NCBI RefSeq assembly: GCF_034670185.1
Contig: NZ_JAXMNY010000001.1
Coordinates: forward strand, 496,001 to 560,000
Direction of reading: 5' to 3'
Length of the DNA: 64,000 bases
Origin: Nisaea sp.
GTDB lineage: Bacteria > Pseudomonadota > Alphaproteobacteria > Thalassobaculales > Thalassobaculaceae
Both the position numbers and the translations under genes were made by a program. The notes beneath the pieces were generated by a model. It was given only the letters and a program-made list of their open reading frames with translations. It did no database searches and was not told the DNA's origin. The first letter of the stretch is position 1, and every line of letters starts with the position of its first letter. Positions 8,999 to 16,872 of the stretch are shown piece after piece.

Positions 8999-9391
8999 AT
9001 GCACTTTAAAATCAGAACACGGCCTGACGGGAAATTCGTCGAGGGCATCTGCCGTGGCGCCGTAACCGGCGTTTCAATGGTGGAAGCCATCGCAGAAATG
9101 CGTCTGGTCGACGGCTATTCCGACGGCCTGGATGCGCTATGGGATTTTCGTGAGGCAGATCTGTCGACTCTCTCGGTCGAGGATATGAAGCTCATCCTCG
9201 ACTATATGGAACAGACGCCGAAGCGGCGATCTGTCCGTATTGCCGTCCTGGTTTTCAAGGATGCCGATTTCCTGCTCCTCAAGCTCTGGCGCGCGGTTTC
9301 CAGAAGCCGGTATGGCCAGACGACGAACGTGTTCTCGAGCCATGATGAGGCTTGTCATTGGCTTGAAGAAAGCCGCACGCCTGACGATTGA
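8999..9391 (+). CDS. Hypothetical STAS/SpoIIAA-like protein (130 aa)
   Basis: This is a compact soluble protein of 130 residues. It has the pattern of small SpoIIAA-like or STAS-like proteins: a beta-rich start, a central LDALWDFREADLSTLSVEDMK segment split by loops, then IAVLVFKDADFLLLKL and a final helix. No catalytic motif is visible. The ribosome site before ATG 8999 is weak. It lies downstream of the 227-residue ORFan on the same strand, 121 bases away. The fold assignment is from pattern only. Confidence 0.6.
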   Translation: MHFKIRTRPDGKFVEGICRGAVTGVSMVEAIAEMRLVDGYSDGLDALWDFREADLSTLSVEDMKLILDYMEQTPKRRSVRIAVLVFKDADFLLLKLWRAVSRSRYGQTTNVFSSHDEACHWLEESRTPDD

Positions 9392-9525
9392 TGCCTGACG
9401 TCGGCATTTATCTCCGCTTACCCGGAAATTCTCCTGATGTCGTATCTTTGGCTGAGCAGGTGCATTGGGCCCTGCCTTGGGGCAGGTGCGTGATCGGGGC
9501 TGAGGCCGTCAGACACCTAACAGGT

Positions 9526-9551
9526 CAAAAAAAGGGCCGCGATTGCGGCCC
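9526..9551 (-). terminator. Rho-independent terminator of the 9592-10098 gene
   Basis: A 7 bp GC-rich stem (GGGCCGC, loop GATT, GCGGCCC; 9534-9551) is followed on the minus strand by a run of eight T. It lies 41 bases past the stop of the minus-strand ORFan. Confidence 0.8.
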
Positions 9552-9591
9552 TTAGCTGGGGAGATGCGCCGTTGCGGAACGGCGCGGGGGA

Positions 9592-10098
9592 TTAGTGGAT
9601 GGTTGCCGTCGGAACATTGATCTCGATGAAGATGTCGGCGGCAAACCGGTGTTCGTCATGGACGCTGCGCTTGTAGCAATGAGCCTGGTCCAGATCGGCA
9701 ATAGGCTGTCCATTGTCCAGCTTTTCGAGCAGGCAGGTGTAGCCGATATCGGTCAGGCTTTCGTATTCCTCATCGCTCAGGGCCGGATTAAGTGCCACGA
9801 ACTGGTCGGCAAAGGCCTCGGCAAAGCGGGACAGGGCACGCCGGCGCAGGCGCCAGGTCTGGTGCTGGAGATGAGTGGCCCAATCGGCGACTGCCTCGAC
9901 GATGACTTCCGGCAGATGATCGGCCAGCGAGAAGGCGGGCGTCCCGATATTCTGGTTCGCAGCCGTCGTTTCGCCGTGAACCTGGTCGGCAGACGAAAAC
10001 CCGTGGTTAAACCGTCCGGCGGGTTTCATCCAGATCTTGTCGGAAGGCTCGATATTAGAGCCGTGTGCCGGCCAGGTACGGAAATCGGTGTCTGCCAT
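9592..10098 (-). CDS. Hypothetical protein (168 aa)
   Basis: This is a soluble ORFan of 168 residues, with GGAG about seven bases before its ATG at 10098 and a clear terminator behind it, so it is a complete single-gene unit. The centre (about residues 58-120) is probably helical and rich in Ala, Arg and Leu. Two cysteines (YTCLLEK and QAHCYKR) lie near the C-terminus, which ends in a hydrophobic IFIEINVPTATIH strand. No known family is recognised. No membrane segment or signal peptide is visible. Confidence 0.7.
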   Translation of the reverse strand: MADTDFRTWPAHGSNIEPSDKIWMKPAGRFNHGFSSADQVHGETTAANQNIGTPAFSLADHLPEVIVEAVADWATHLQHQTWRLRRRALSRFAEAFADQFVALNPALSDEEYESLTDIGYTCLLEKLDNGQPIADLDQAHCYKRSVHDEHRFAADIFIEINVPTATIH

Positions 10099-10216
10099 TT
10101 TTTGCTCCAGCTGTCGGATGCTGCGTTGATTGTCCGAACGAGAGGAGCAAGAGCCGGGCCAGAACGTATCAGCGTCGGGGCGGTGTATTTATCTATCTGA
10201 ATTATAAGGAATAAAA

Positions 10217-10264
10217 ATGACAGGGCTGATTTTGTCGCGCCTGTGTTGGTGCCTGGGCAGGTGA
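10217..10264 (+). CDS. Candidate 15-residue small peptide
   Basis: ATG 10217 is preceded by AAGGA at 10206-10210 with a six-base spacer and encodes MTGLILSRLCWCLGR before a TGA stop. It faces the terminator of the candidate sRNA and lies upstream of serC by about 470 bases. It could be a leader peptide or a chance frame. The only evidence is the well-placed ribosome site. Confidence 0.25.
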   Translation: MTGLILSRLCWCLGR

Positions 10265-10296
10265 TTTCTGCCGGTCAGAACTGACCTATAGGCAAG

Positions 10297-10380
10297 AAAA
10301 AAGGGCCGCTTTACAGCGGCCCGAGTTAAGGGAGGAAACGCCCAAGAAGTAAACAATACGGCTGGGCAGTCCGTATTGCA
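10297..10380 (-). ncRNA. Candidate small regulatory RNA (about 83 nt)
   Basis: This minus-strand unit has all parts of a small RNA gene and no coding sequence. A promoter-like pair (TTGCAC at 10410-10415 and TATATT at 10387-10392, 17 bases apart) would start transcription near 10379. The transcript begins with a perfect 8 bp hairpin (10354-10378, arms CAATACGG and CCGTATTG). A single-stranded linker containing TTTCCTCCCTTAA follows, which is the complement of a strong Shine-Dalgarno sequence. A terminator closes the unit (GGGCCGCT, loop GTAA, AGCGGCCC, then six T; 10297-10322). The layout resembles trans-acting antisense RNAs of alphaproteobacteria. No family name is claimed. Confidence 0.5.
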
Positions 10381-10386
10381 GTGCAC

Positions 10387-10415
10387 AATATATGCTGCAA
10401 ATTTCTGAGGTGCAA
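10387..10415 (-). promoter_or_regulatory. Putative sigma-70 promoter of the candidate sRNA
   Basis: The -35 is TTGCAC (10410-10415), the spacer is 17 bases, and the -10 is TATATT (10387-10392), all on the minus strand. The -10 matches five of six consensus bases; the -35 matches three. Confidence 0.4.
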
Positions 10416-10650
10416 CCCATTCATCAAGCTAAATTGATCTCGATTTGGAATGAGCCGGTTTCCCATATGCGATGTGATTATTTTGCAACGATTTGAAGTG
10501 ATTTGAACCAATTTTGAATGTAATGAGTGGGGCGTGAGACGTATTGACGCACCTCCGATCCTTTCTAAAACCGAATGGTCTTTTCCATAATCGATCGAGG
10601 ATGAGTTGGAAATTTTGCGCTGCAACATTAGCTGGCGACAATTTCCCCTG

Positions 10651-10678
10651 TTGACAGCACCCACGAAATCCATAGCGT
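10651..10678 (+). promoter_or_regulatory. Putative promoter of serC-serA
   Basis: TTGACA at 10651-10656 is a perfect -35 hexamer. TAGCGT at 10673-10678 is a weak -10 at 16-base spacing. Transcription would start near 10685, just before the leader hairpin. Confidence 0.45.
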
Positions 10679-10682
10679 CTGC

Positions 10683-10730
10683 GGCGGGCCGCCACTCCCC
10701 AACGAGTGGTTACATGTTAAGGATGATACG
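10683..10730 (+). ncRNA. serC leader-type cis-regulatory RNA element
   Basis: Immediately before serC lies a 6 bp hairpin (CCACTC 10692-10697, GAGTGG 10704-10709) followed by TTACATGTTAAGGAT, which includes the serC ribosome site and runs into the start codon. From memory, this position, the hairpin and the flanking sequence match the serC motif, a conserved RNA element described upstream of serC-serA operons in alphaproteobacteria. The mode of regulation is not shown by the sequence. Confidence 0.6.
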
Positions 10731-11894
10731 ATGAAGCCGACGGTAACCCCGTGTGCGCCTCAGTTCTCGTCCGGACCTTGCGCTAAGCGACCCGGATGGG
10801 GCCCCGCTGCACTTGCTGACGCCGCTTTAGGGCGTTCTCACCGATCCAAGATCGGAAAATCCAAACTCAAGGAAGTCATCGACCGCACCCGCGCTTTGCT
10901 GGGCGTGCCGGACGATTATCGCATCGGCATCGTGCCGGCGTCCGATACCGGCGCTTTCGAGATGGCCATGTGGTCCATGCTCGGCGCCCGTGGTGTCGAT
11001 TTGCTGGCATGGGAGAGTTTCGGTTCTGGCTGGGTGACGGATGTGGTCAAGCAACTCAAGCTTGAGGATGTCCGGGTGCTTGAGGCCGATTACGGTCAGA
11101 TCGCGGACCTTTCCGCCACCGATCCCAAGCGCGACATTGTTTTCACTTTCAACGGTACAACGTCCGGCGTTCGGGTACCAAACGGCGACTGGATCGCGGA
11201 CGATCGCGAAGGTCTGACGTTTTGCGATGCCACCTCGGCCGTCTTCGCCATGGATCTGCCGTGGCAGAAACTCGATGTCACCACCTATTCCTGGCAGAAG
11301 GTGCTGGGCGGTGAGGGTGCGCACGGCATGCTTATCCTCAGCCCACGGGCGGTGGAGCGGCTGGAAAGCTATGCCCCGGCATGGCCGATGCCGAAGATTT
11401 TCCGCCTGACCAAGGGCGGCAAGCTGATTGAGGGCATCTTCAAGGGAGAGACCATCAACACGCCTTCCATGCTGGCGGTCGAGGACGTTCTCGACGCGCT
11501 GAAATGGGCGGAACAGATCGGCGGCCTGAAGGGTATGATCGCCCGCTCCGAAGCCAACCTCGCGGCGGTCTCTGCCTGGGTCGAAAAAAGCGACTGGGCA
11601 GGATTCCTCGCGGCCGACCCGGCCGTGCGCTCCAGCACCTCCATCTGTATTTCCGCCTCCGACCCATGGTTCGACGGTCTGTCCGAGGATGATCAGCGGG
11701 CGGCCATGAAACAGATCGACTCACTGCTCGAAGCCGAAGGCGTTGCTTTCGACATCAACGGGTATCGCGATGCGCCCGCCGGTCTCCGGCTCTGGGGCGG
11801 TGCGACCGTCGAGGCATCCGATATGGAAGCTCTGCTGCCATGGCTCGATTGGGCCTATGGCCAAGTGAAGCAGGCCAAATCACAGGCAGCCTGA
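10731..11894 (+). CDS. serC: Phosphoserine aminotransferase
   Basis: SerC converts 3-phosphohydroxypyruvate and glutamate to phosphoserine, the second step of serine synthesis; it is a cytosolic PLP enzyme. The 387-residue protein belongs to the branch common in alphaproteobacteria, beginning near residue 10 with FSSGPCAKRPGW. The PLP lysine is in TYSWQKVLGGEGAHGM. The start ATG 10731 follows AAGGAT within the leader element. serA follows after 80 bases, so the two form the first half of the pathway; serB lies 28 kb away in this window. Confidence 0.95.
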   Translation: MKPTVTPCAPQFSSGPCAKRPGWGPAALADAALGRSHRSKIGKSKLKEVIDRTRALLGVPDDYRIGIVPASDTGAFEMAMWSMLGARGVDLLAWESFGSGWVTDVVKQLKLEDVRVLEADYGQIADLSATDPKRDIVFTFNGTTSGVRVPNGDWIADDREGLTFCDATSAVFAMDLPWQKLDVTTYSWQKVLGGEGAHGMLILSPRAVERLESYAPAWPMPKIFRLTKGGKLIEGIFKGETINTPSMLAVEDVLDALKWAEQIGGLKGMIARSEANLAAVSAWVEKSDWAGFLAADPAVRSSTSICISASDPWFDGLSEDDQRAAMKQIDSLLEAEGVAFDINGYRDAPAGLRLWGGATVEASDMEALLPWLDWAYGQVKQAKSQAA

Positions 11895-11903
11895 TCGAAA
11901 AAT

Positions 11904-11933
11904 GCTCCCGGCAACCGGCCGGGAGCGTCTTTC
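11904..11933 (+). terminator. GC-rich hairpin between serC and serA
   Basis: A perfect 9 bp stem (GCTCCCGGC, loop AACCG, GCCGGGAGC; 11904-11926) is followed by a weak T stretch (GTCTTT). It could end part of the serC transcripts or stabilise the 3' end of serC mRNA. Confidence 0.45.
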
Positions 11934-11974
11934 CCGAGATTGCAGAATAAATACGAGCGCACGAGGAGCATGCC

Positions 11975-13552
11975 GTGCCCAAAGTCCTTATTTCAGACAA
12001 GCTGAGCCCCGCTGCCGTGGATATTTTCCGCGCGCGTGGCCTCGAAACCGATTTCAAGCCGGGCCTGTCGCCGGAAGAGTTGCTTGAGATCATTGCCGAC
12101 TATGACGGTCTCGCTATCCGGTCCGCGACCAAGGTGACGAAAGAGGTTCTGGCCAAGGCGCCGAACCTCAAGGTTGTCGGCCGGGCCGGGATTGGCGTCG
12201 ACAATGTCGATACCGTTGCCGCCACGGCCGCCGGTGTGGTGGTGATGAATACCCCCTTCGGCAACGCCATTACCACGGCGGAACATGCCATCGCGATGAT
12301 GTTCGCGCTGGCTCGCCAGATCCCCGCTGCCGACCGCTCGACCCAGGAAGGGAAGTGGGAGAAATCCAAGTTCATGGGCGTCGAGCTGACCGGCAAGCGC
12401 CTCGGCCTGATCGGTTGCGGCAATATCGGCGCCATCGTCGCCGATCGGGCACGTGGCCTGAAAATGAAGGTCGCCGCCTATGATCCGTATCTCAGTGACG
12501 AGCGGGCGGCGCAGCTTGGTGTTACCAAGGTTGAGCTCGATCAGCTCTTCGCCGAGGCGGACATTATCACCCTGCACACGCCGATGACCGACGCGACCCG
12601 CAACATCATTGACGCGGGCGCAATCCAGAAGATGAAAGCCGGTGTCCGGATCATCAACTGCGCACGTGGCGGTCTGGTGGACGAGGTCGCCCTGCGCGGT
12701 GCGCTGGAGACGGGTCACGTTGCCGGTGCCGCCTTTGACGTTTTCGTCGAGGAGCCGGCCAAGGAGAACGTTCTGTTCGGCGCGCCGAACTTCATCGCCA
12801 CGCCGCATCTGGGGGCTTCCACCAGCGAGGCGCAAGAGAAAGTGGCCCTGCAGGTAGCGGAGCAGATGTCCGACTATCTGCTGACAGGTGCCGTAACCAA
12901 CGCTGTCAACATGCCGTCCGTCACGGCGGAAGAGGCGCCGCTGCTGAAGCCCTATATGAAGCTGGCTGAAAATCTCGGCGCGTTCTCGGGGCAGGTGATC
13001 GGCAGTGCCATCAAGTCGATCTCCATCGAGTTCGAAGGGTTGGCGGCGGAGATAAATCCGGCGCCGGTTGTTGCCGCTGCCCTCACAGGAGTGCTGAAGC
13101 CGACGCTGACCTCGGTCAACATGGTCAGCGCCCCGGCGGAAGCGCAGGCGCGCGGGATCGCTGTAACCACGATCAAGCATGACCGGCCCTGCGATTACCA
13201 GACCATGCTGCGTGTCACCGTCGAGACGGATGACCGGACCCGATCGGTCGCGGGCACGCTGTTCGCGGAGAATCTGCCGCGTCTGGTCGATGTTCAGGGC
13301 ATCGCCATTGAGGCCGAGTTCGGCCCGCACATGCTTTATGTCCGAAACTATGACAAGCCGGGCTTCATTGGCGCCCTTGGTTCCGCGCTCGGCGATGCCG
13401 GGGTCAATATCGCCACCTTCCACCTCGGCCGCCGGGAAGAGGGTGGCGAGGCGGTTGCCCTTGTCGAAGTGGACAGCGCTGTCAGCGAAGATTTGCTCGC
13501 CGCCGTGAAGAAGCTGCCGAACGTGGCGCGGGTGGATGCTCTGAAGTTCTGA
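11975..13552 (+). CDS. serA: D-3-phosphoglycerate dehydrogenase
   Basis: SerA oxidises 3-phosphoglycerate to 3-phosphohydroxypyruvate with NAD, the committed step of serine synthesis. It is a 525-residue long-form enzyme: substrate domain, Rossmann domain with GLIGCGNIGA near residue 150, and catalytic segments NCARGGLVDE and HLGASTSEAQ. An intervening domain and a C-terminal ACT domain (from about residue 450, YDKPGFIGALG) follow; the ACT domain usually confers serine feedback. The start is GTG 11975, with GAGGAG six bases upstream. Confidence 0.96.
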   Translation: MPKVLISDKLSPAAVDIFRARGLETDFKPGLSPEELLEIIADYDGLAIRSATKVTKEVLAKAPNLKVVGRAGIGVDNVDTVAATAAGVVVMNTPFGNAITTAEHAIAMMFALARQIPAADRSTQEGKWEKSKFMGVELTGKRLGLIGCGNIGAIVADRARGLKMKVAAYDPYLSDERAAQLGVTKVELDQLFAEADIITLHTPMTDATRNIIDAGAIQKMKAGVRIINCARGGLVDEVALRGALETGHVAGAAFDVFVEEPAKENVLFGAPNFIATPHLGASTSEAQEKVALQVAEQMSDYLLTGAVTNAVNMPSVTAEEAPLLKPYMKLAENLGAFSGQVIGSAIKSISIEFEGLAAEINPAPVVAAALTGVLKPTLTSVNMVSAPAEAQARGIAVTTIKHDRPCDYQTMLRVTVETDDRTRSVAGTLFAENLPRLVDVQGIAIEAEFGPHMLYVRNYDKPGFIGALGSALGDAGVNIATFHLGRREEGGEAVALVEVDSAVSEDLLAAVKKLPNVARVDALKF

Positions 13553-13565
13553 CCATAACCAACAC

Positions 13566-13651
13566 CATCATCCCCGACCCCGATCGGGGACCCAGAGGAT
13601 CATGAAGCAGAGCTTATCTTCTCCTGGGTCCCCTCGTGCGAGGGGATGACG
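13566..13651. repeat. Palindromic intergenic repeat, copy 1 (86 bp)
   Basis: This is an 86 bp imperfect palindrome. Outer arms pair CATCATCCCC with GGGGATGACG, inner arms pair GGGGACCCAG with CTGGGTCCCC, and a GATCAT-AAGC-like centre joins them. A second copy of the same length lies at 18286-18371. It follows serA and could also act as a transcription or mRNA-end element between convergent genes. Confidence 0.75.
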
Positions 13652-13683
13652 AATTTGGGCGGGCCGAATAGTGGCATTGTGCT

Positions 13684-14379
13684 TTAATCCGGTCGCTCGA
13701 ACACTTCCGACCCTGACATATCAGCGAAAATCTTCTCCCGGATTTTCCGCGAGGCCGCCAGCCGATGCTCGGCCAAGGCCTTGGCGCCGGAGGGAGCATC
13801 CTCGGGTGTTCCGCTGTTGAATGGCGGTTTCGGGGCGTATTCCATCCCGAGCTGGACGGCCTCGGCTTCTTCCTGGCCGAACAACTCGGCAATCAGAACA
13901 AGTCCGAAATCGATACCCGAGGTGATGCCGCCTGCTGTAATCAGATTGCCGTCGCGCACGACCCGACCTGGTGTGTAAATGGCTCCGAATTTCTCCAGAA
14001 AATCAACCGCATACCAGTGTGACGTCGCCTTCTTGCCCTTCAGCAGTCCGGCCGCCCCGAGCAGGAGAGAGCCGGTGCAGACCGAGGTGACATAGCGCGC
14101 ACCCTCGGCCTGACGGCGGATGAAGGACAGGGTGGCTTCATCGCGCAATAGCGGATTAACCCCGCCGCCGCCCGGCACGCAGATCACGTCGAGCTGGGGG
14201 CAATCAGAGAATGAGATAGTCGGCTGGAGAGGCAGGCCGCAGGAGGCGGCAATGGGCTGCGTGTCCGCACCGATAAGAAGGGTCTCCGTATCGCGCGTGG
14301 CTTTGAAGATTTCATAAGGGCCGACGAAGTCGAGTAGCTGAACGCCGGGAAACAGAAGAAGACCAATTTTGACCGTCAT
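13684..14379 (-). CDS. DJ-1/PfpI family protein (isocyanide hydratase-like)
   Basis: This is a 231-residue protein of the DJ-1/PfpI superfamily with the nucleophile elbow SVCTGSLLLGAAGLL, in which the cysteine is the reactive residue. The early segment LLFPGVQLLDFVGPYEIF is typical of the isocyanide hydratase and GlxA-like branch. ATG 14379 is preceded by AGGAG; the open frame extends further but lacks a better start. It is divergent from a GlxA-type regulator of the same fold 82 bases away, which probably controls it. The substrate is not known. Confidence 0.85.
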   Translation of the reverse strand: MTVKIGLLLFPGVQLLDFVGPYEIFKATRDTETLLIGADTQPIAASCGLPLQPTISFSDCPQLDVICVPGGGGVNPLLRDEATLSFIRRQAEGARYVTSVCTGSLLLGAAGLLKGKKATSHWYAVDFLEKFGAIYTPGRVVRDGNLITAGGITSGIDFGLVLIAELFGQEEAEAVQLGMEYAPKPPFNSGTPEDAPSGAKALAEHRLAASRKIREKIFADMSGSEVFERPD

Positions 14380-14461
14380 GTGAGGGCTCCTGGTTGACTG
14401 TGGGGAGCTTAAAGCCAATTGTTTTGGCCGTACCGCCAAACTTCCAACGAATCAGGCCAAA

Positions 14462-15415
14462 ATGACACGGCGTATCGAGATATTGGGATTTCCTGACTGC
14501 CAGCTGCTCGATGTCGCGGGTCCGTTGCAGGTATTCTCCACGGTCAACGATCTGGCTCGCTCAGAGGGCGCAAAAGAGCCTTACGCGCCTGTCGTCGTCG
14601 GGAACGGGAACAGCGTCAGAACCAGTGCCGGCCTCTCTCTTTCGGTGGAGCCGATGGGGCCGCCGAACCAGCCTGTCGATACTTTCATCATCGCGGGTGG
14701 CGTGGGCGTCAATTCTGCCTGCGAGGATGCGGAGCTGGTGACGTGGCTGCGCGACCGGACCCGGTCGGCGCGCCGGACGGCGTCGGTGTGCAGCGGTGCG
14801 TTCCTGCTCGCGACTGCCGGGTTGCTGGACGGTCGCAGGGCGGTAACACATTGGCAGCGCTGTGAGGAGTTCTCCCGGCGCTTTCCCAAGGTCCGTCTCG
14901 AAATGGACCCGATCTTCGTGCGTGACGGTGATATCTGGACATCGGCTGGTGTGACGGCAGGGATCGATCTGGCGCTGGCCATGGTGGAAGCCGATCTCGG
15001 CCGCGACATGGCATTGAGCGCGGGCCGGCAGCTGGTTGTGTTCCTGAAGCGGCCGGGAGGCCAGTCGCAATTCAGCACAGCGCTGACGCTTCAGGGCGGG
15101 GCTGGGCGTTTCGACGAGCTGCATTCATGGATGCAGCAGAACCTTCAGCACCGGCTTTCAATCGACGATCTCGCTGCCCGGGCCGGGATGAGCGTCCGGA
15201 GTTTTTCTCGGCATTACCGGAGAGCAACGGGCCGGACTCCGGCAAGCGCGCTCGAGGACATGCGACTGGAAACCGCCCGGCGCCTGCTCGAGCAGAACGG
15301 TCCTGTCTCGCGCGTTGCCCGGTATTGCGGGTTCGGGACGGAGGAAACCATGCGCCGCGTGTTCCGGCGTCGCCTCGGCGCAAGTCCGCAGGCTTACCGT
15401 GAGCGCTTTGTCTGA
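14462..15415 (+). CDS. GlxA/FtrA-type AraC transcriptional regulator with DJ-1-like domain
   Basis: This is a 317-residue regulator. Residues about 1-170 form a DJ-1/PfpI-like domain (GFPDCQLLDVAGPLQVF, and SVCSGAFLLATAGLLDGR with its cysteine). Residues about 215-315 form an AraC-type double helix-turn-helix (LAARAGMSVRSFSRHYRR, then VARYCGFGTEETMRRVFRR). Such proteins usually sense a small molecule through the DJ-1 domain and activate a neighbouring operon. The divergent PfpI gene is the likely target. Start ATG 14462 has no strong ribosome site. Confidence 0.9.
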   Translation: MTRRIEILGFPDCQLLDVAGPLQVFSTVNDLARSEGAKEPYAPVVVGNGNSVRTSAGLSLSVEPMGPPNQPVDTFIIAGGVGVNSACEDAELVTWLRDRTRSARRTASVCSGAFLLATAGLLDGRRAVTHWQRCEEFSRRFPKVRLEMDPIFVRDGDIWTSAGVTAGIDLALAMVEADLGRDMALSAGRQLVVFLKRPGGQSQFSTALTLQGGAGRFDELHSWMQQNLQHRLSIDDLAARAGMSVRSFSRHYRRATGRTPASALEDMRLETARRLLEQNGPVSRVARYCGFGTEETMRRVFRRRLGASPQAYRERFV

Positions 15416-15595
15416 TGCGGCATGCGGACTGTTTCAGTCGCATAGATGAGGATTCAGAGAAGCGAATCCCGCTCGCGCGGATATGAAGTCTATTTCCCCA
15501 AGCTCTGCATATATCACCCTGGGCGGCTATGGTTTTGCGACCATGGCCGGGTAAGCCATGTATCCTGGGCGTCGATTTGTGAGGAGAGGCAGCCT

Positions 15596-16822
15596 ATGTC
15601 GATTGAGACCAGAAAAGTCAGTTTTGCGGGGGCACTGGGAGGCAATTTGGCGGCGCGTCTTGATCTGCCGGTCGGCAAGCCGCGCGGGTATGCGCTGTTT
15701 GCCCATTGCTTCACCTGCTCGAAGGACATAGCCGCCGCGCGCCAGATCGCGGGTGGTCTGGCTGCGCAGGGGCTTGCCGTGCTGCGGTTCGACTTTACCG
15801 GTCTCGGGCACAGCGAGGGGGAGTTCGCGAATACGACCTTCGCGTCGAATATCGAGGACCTGGTCGCGGCGGCGGACTGGATGCGCGCGGAAGGGATGGC
15901 GCCGACATTGCTGATCGGGCATTCGCTTGGTGGCGCCGCGGTTTTATCGGCCGCTGCTCACATCCCGGAGGTCAAGGGTATTGCGACCATCGGGGCGCCG
16001 GCGGACCCGGAACATGTCGTGCATAATTTCGGTGCGGATCTTGACGTAATCGAACGGGACGGAGAGGCGGAGGTGTCGCTCGCCGGCCGGAATTTCCGGA
16101 TACGGAAGTCTTTCATCGACGATCTCAAGACGCATGACCTGGAAGAGCGGATCGCGAACCTGAAGCGGGATCTGCTGATTTTTCATGCTCCTCTGGACAT
16201 GACTGTCGGTATCGAGAATGCGAGCCGGATATTTGCCGCAGCGAAACATCCAAAGAGCTTTGTCTCTCTCGACAAGGCGGACCACCTGCTGACCCGGCCA
16301 GCCGACGCGAACTATGTTGCCTCGGTCATTGCCGCGTGGGCGGGCCGCCTCGTTCCGGAAGATGCGCCGCTACAGCTCGCCGCGCGCGAGGGAGAGGTCG
16401 TCGTCGCGCATCTAGGCGAGGGGAAATTCCCGCAAGCCGTCCTTGCGGCGGGTCACAGGCTGCGGGCGGATGAGCCGAAAAGTGTCGGCGGCGATAATAC
16501 CGGTCCCGCGCCCTATGACTTCCTGCTGGCGGGCCTCGGTGCCTGCACCAACATGACGCTGGCGCTCTATGCCGAACGCAAAGGCTGGCAGCTCGACCGT
16601 CTCGAGACCCGGCTCCGGCACAGTAAGGTTCACGCTGACGACTGTGCCGCCTGTGACACGAAGGCGGGCAAGATAGACAAGATCAGCCGGGAGATCATCA
16701 TTGAGGGGCCGCTCGACGCGGAGCAGCGGCAAAAGCTCCGGGAGATTGCCGACAAGTGCCCGGTCCACCGGACCCTGCATTCGGAAATCGTGATCGAGAC
16801 AGAGATGGTCGAAATCGTTTGA
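15596..16822 (+). CDS. Alpha/beta-hydrolase fused to OsmC-type peroxiredoxin
   Basis: This 408-residue two-domain protein is bifunctional. Residues about 1-255 are an alpha/beta hydrolase with the nucleophile elbow LIGHSLGGAAVL and a late DHLLTRP histidine segment. Residues about 270-408 are an OsmC domain with its two redox cysteines in GLGACTNMTL and DKCPVHRTLHSE. OsmC proteins reduce organic hydroperoxides; the hydrolase may release fatty acids or act on peroxidised lipid esters, which is inference. ATG 15596 has AGGAGAGG just upstream and is preferred over an in-frame ATG at 15446. Confidence 0.9.
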   Translation: MSIETRKVSFAGALGGNLAARLDLPVGKPRGYALFAHCFTCSKDIAAARQIAGGLAAQGLAVLRFDFTGLGHSEGEFANTTFASNIEDLVAAADWMRAEGMAPTLLIGHSLGGAAVLSAAAHIPEVKGIATIGAPADPEHVVHNFGADLDVIERDGEAEVSLAGRNFRIRKSFIDDLKTHDLEERIANLKRDLLIFHAPLDMTVGIENASRIFAAAKHPKSFVSLDKADHLLTRPADANYVASVIAAWAGRLVPEDAPLQLAAREGEVVVAHLGEGKFPQAVLAAGHRLRADEPKSVGGDNTGPAPYDFLLAGLGACTNMTLALYAERKGWQLDRLETRLRHSKVHADDCAACDTKAGKIDKISREIIIEGPLDAEQRQKLREIADKCPVHRTLHSEIVIETEMVEIV

Positions 16823-16872
16823 TGATGGCTTGAGGAGGGGCGGAGCTTGCCACTTTGCCGGCAGCCTGTAGC

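Noticed and set aside
10326..10695. Minus-strand open frames of 115 and 88 residues upstream of serC
   Set aside because: No ribosome site, no coding bias, and they overlap the candidate sRNA and its promoter.
11993..13423. 476-residue minus-strand open frame over serA
   Set aside because: Antisense shadow of serA with a His/Arg/Gly-rich composition typical of such frames.
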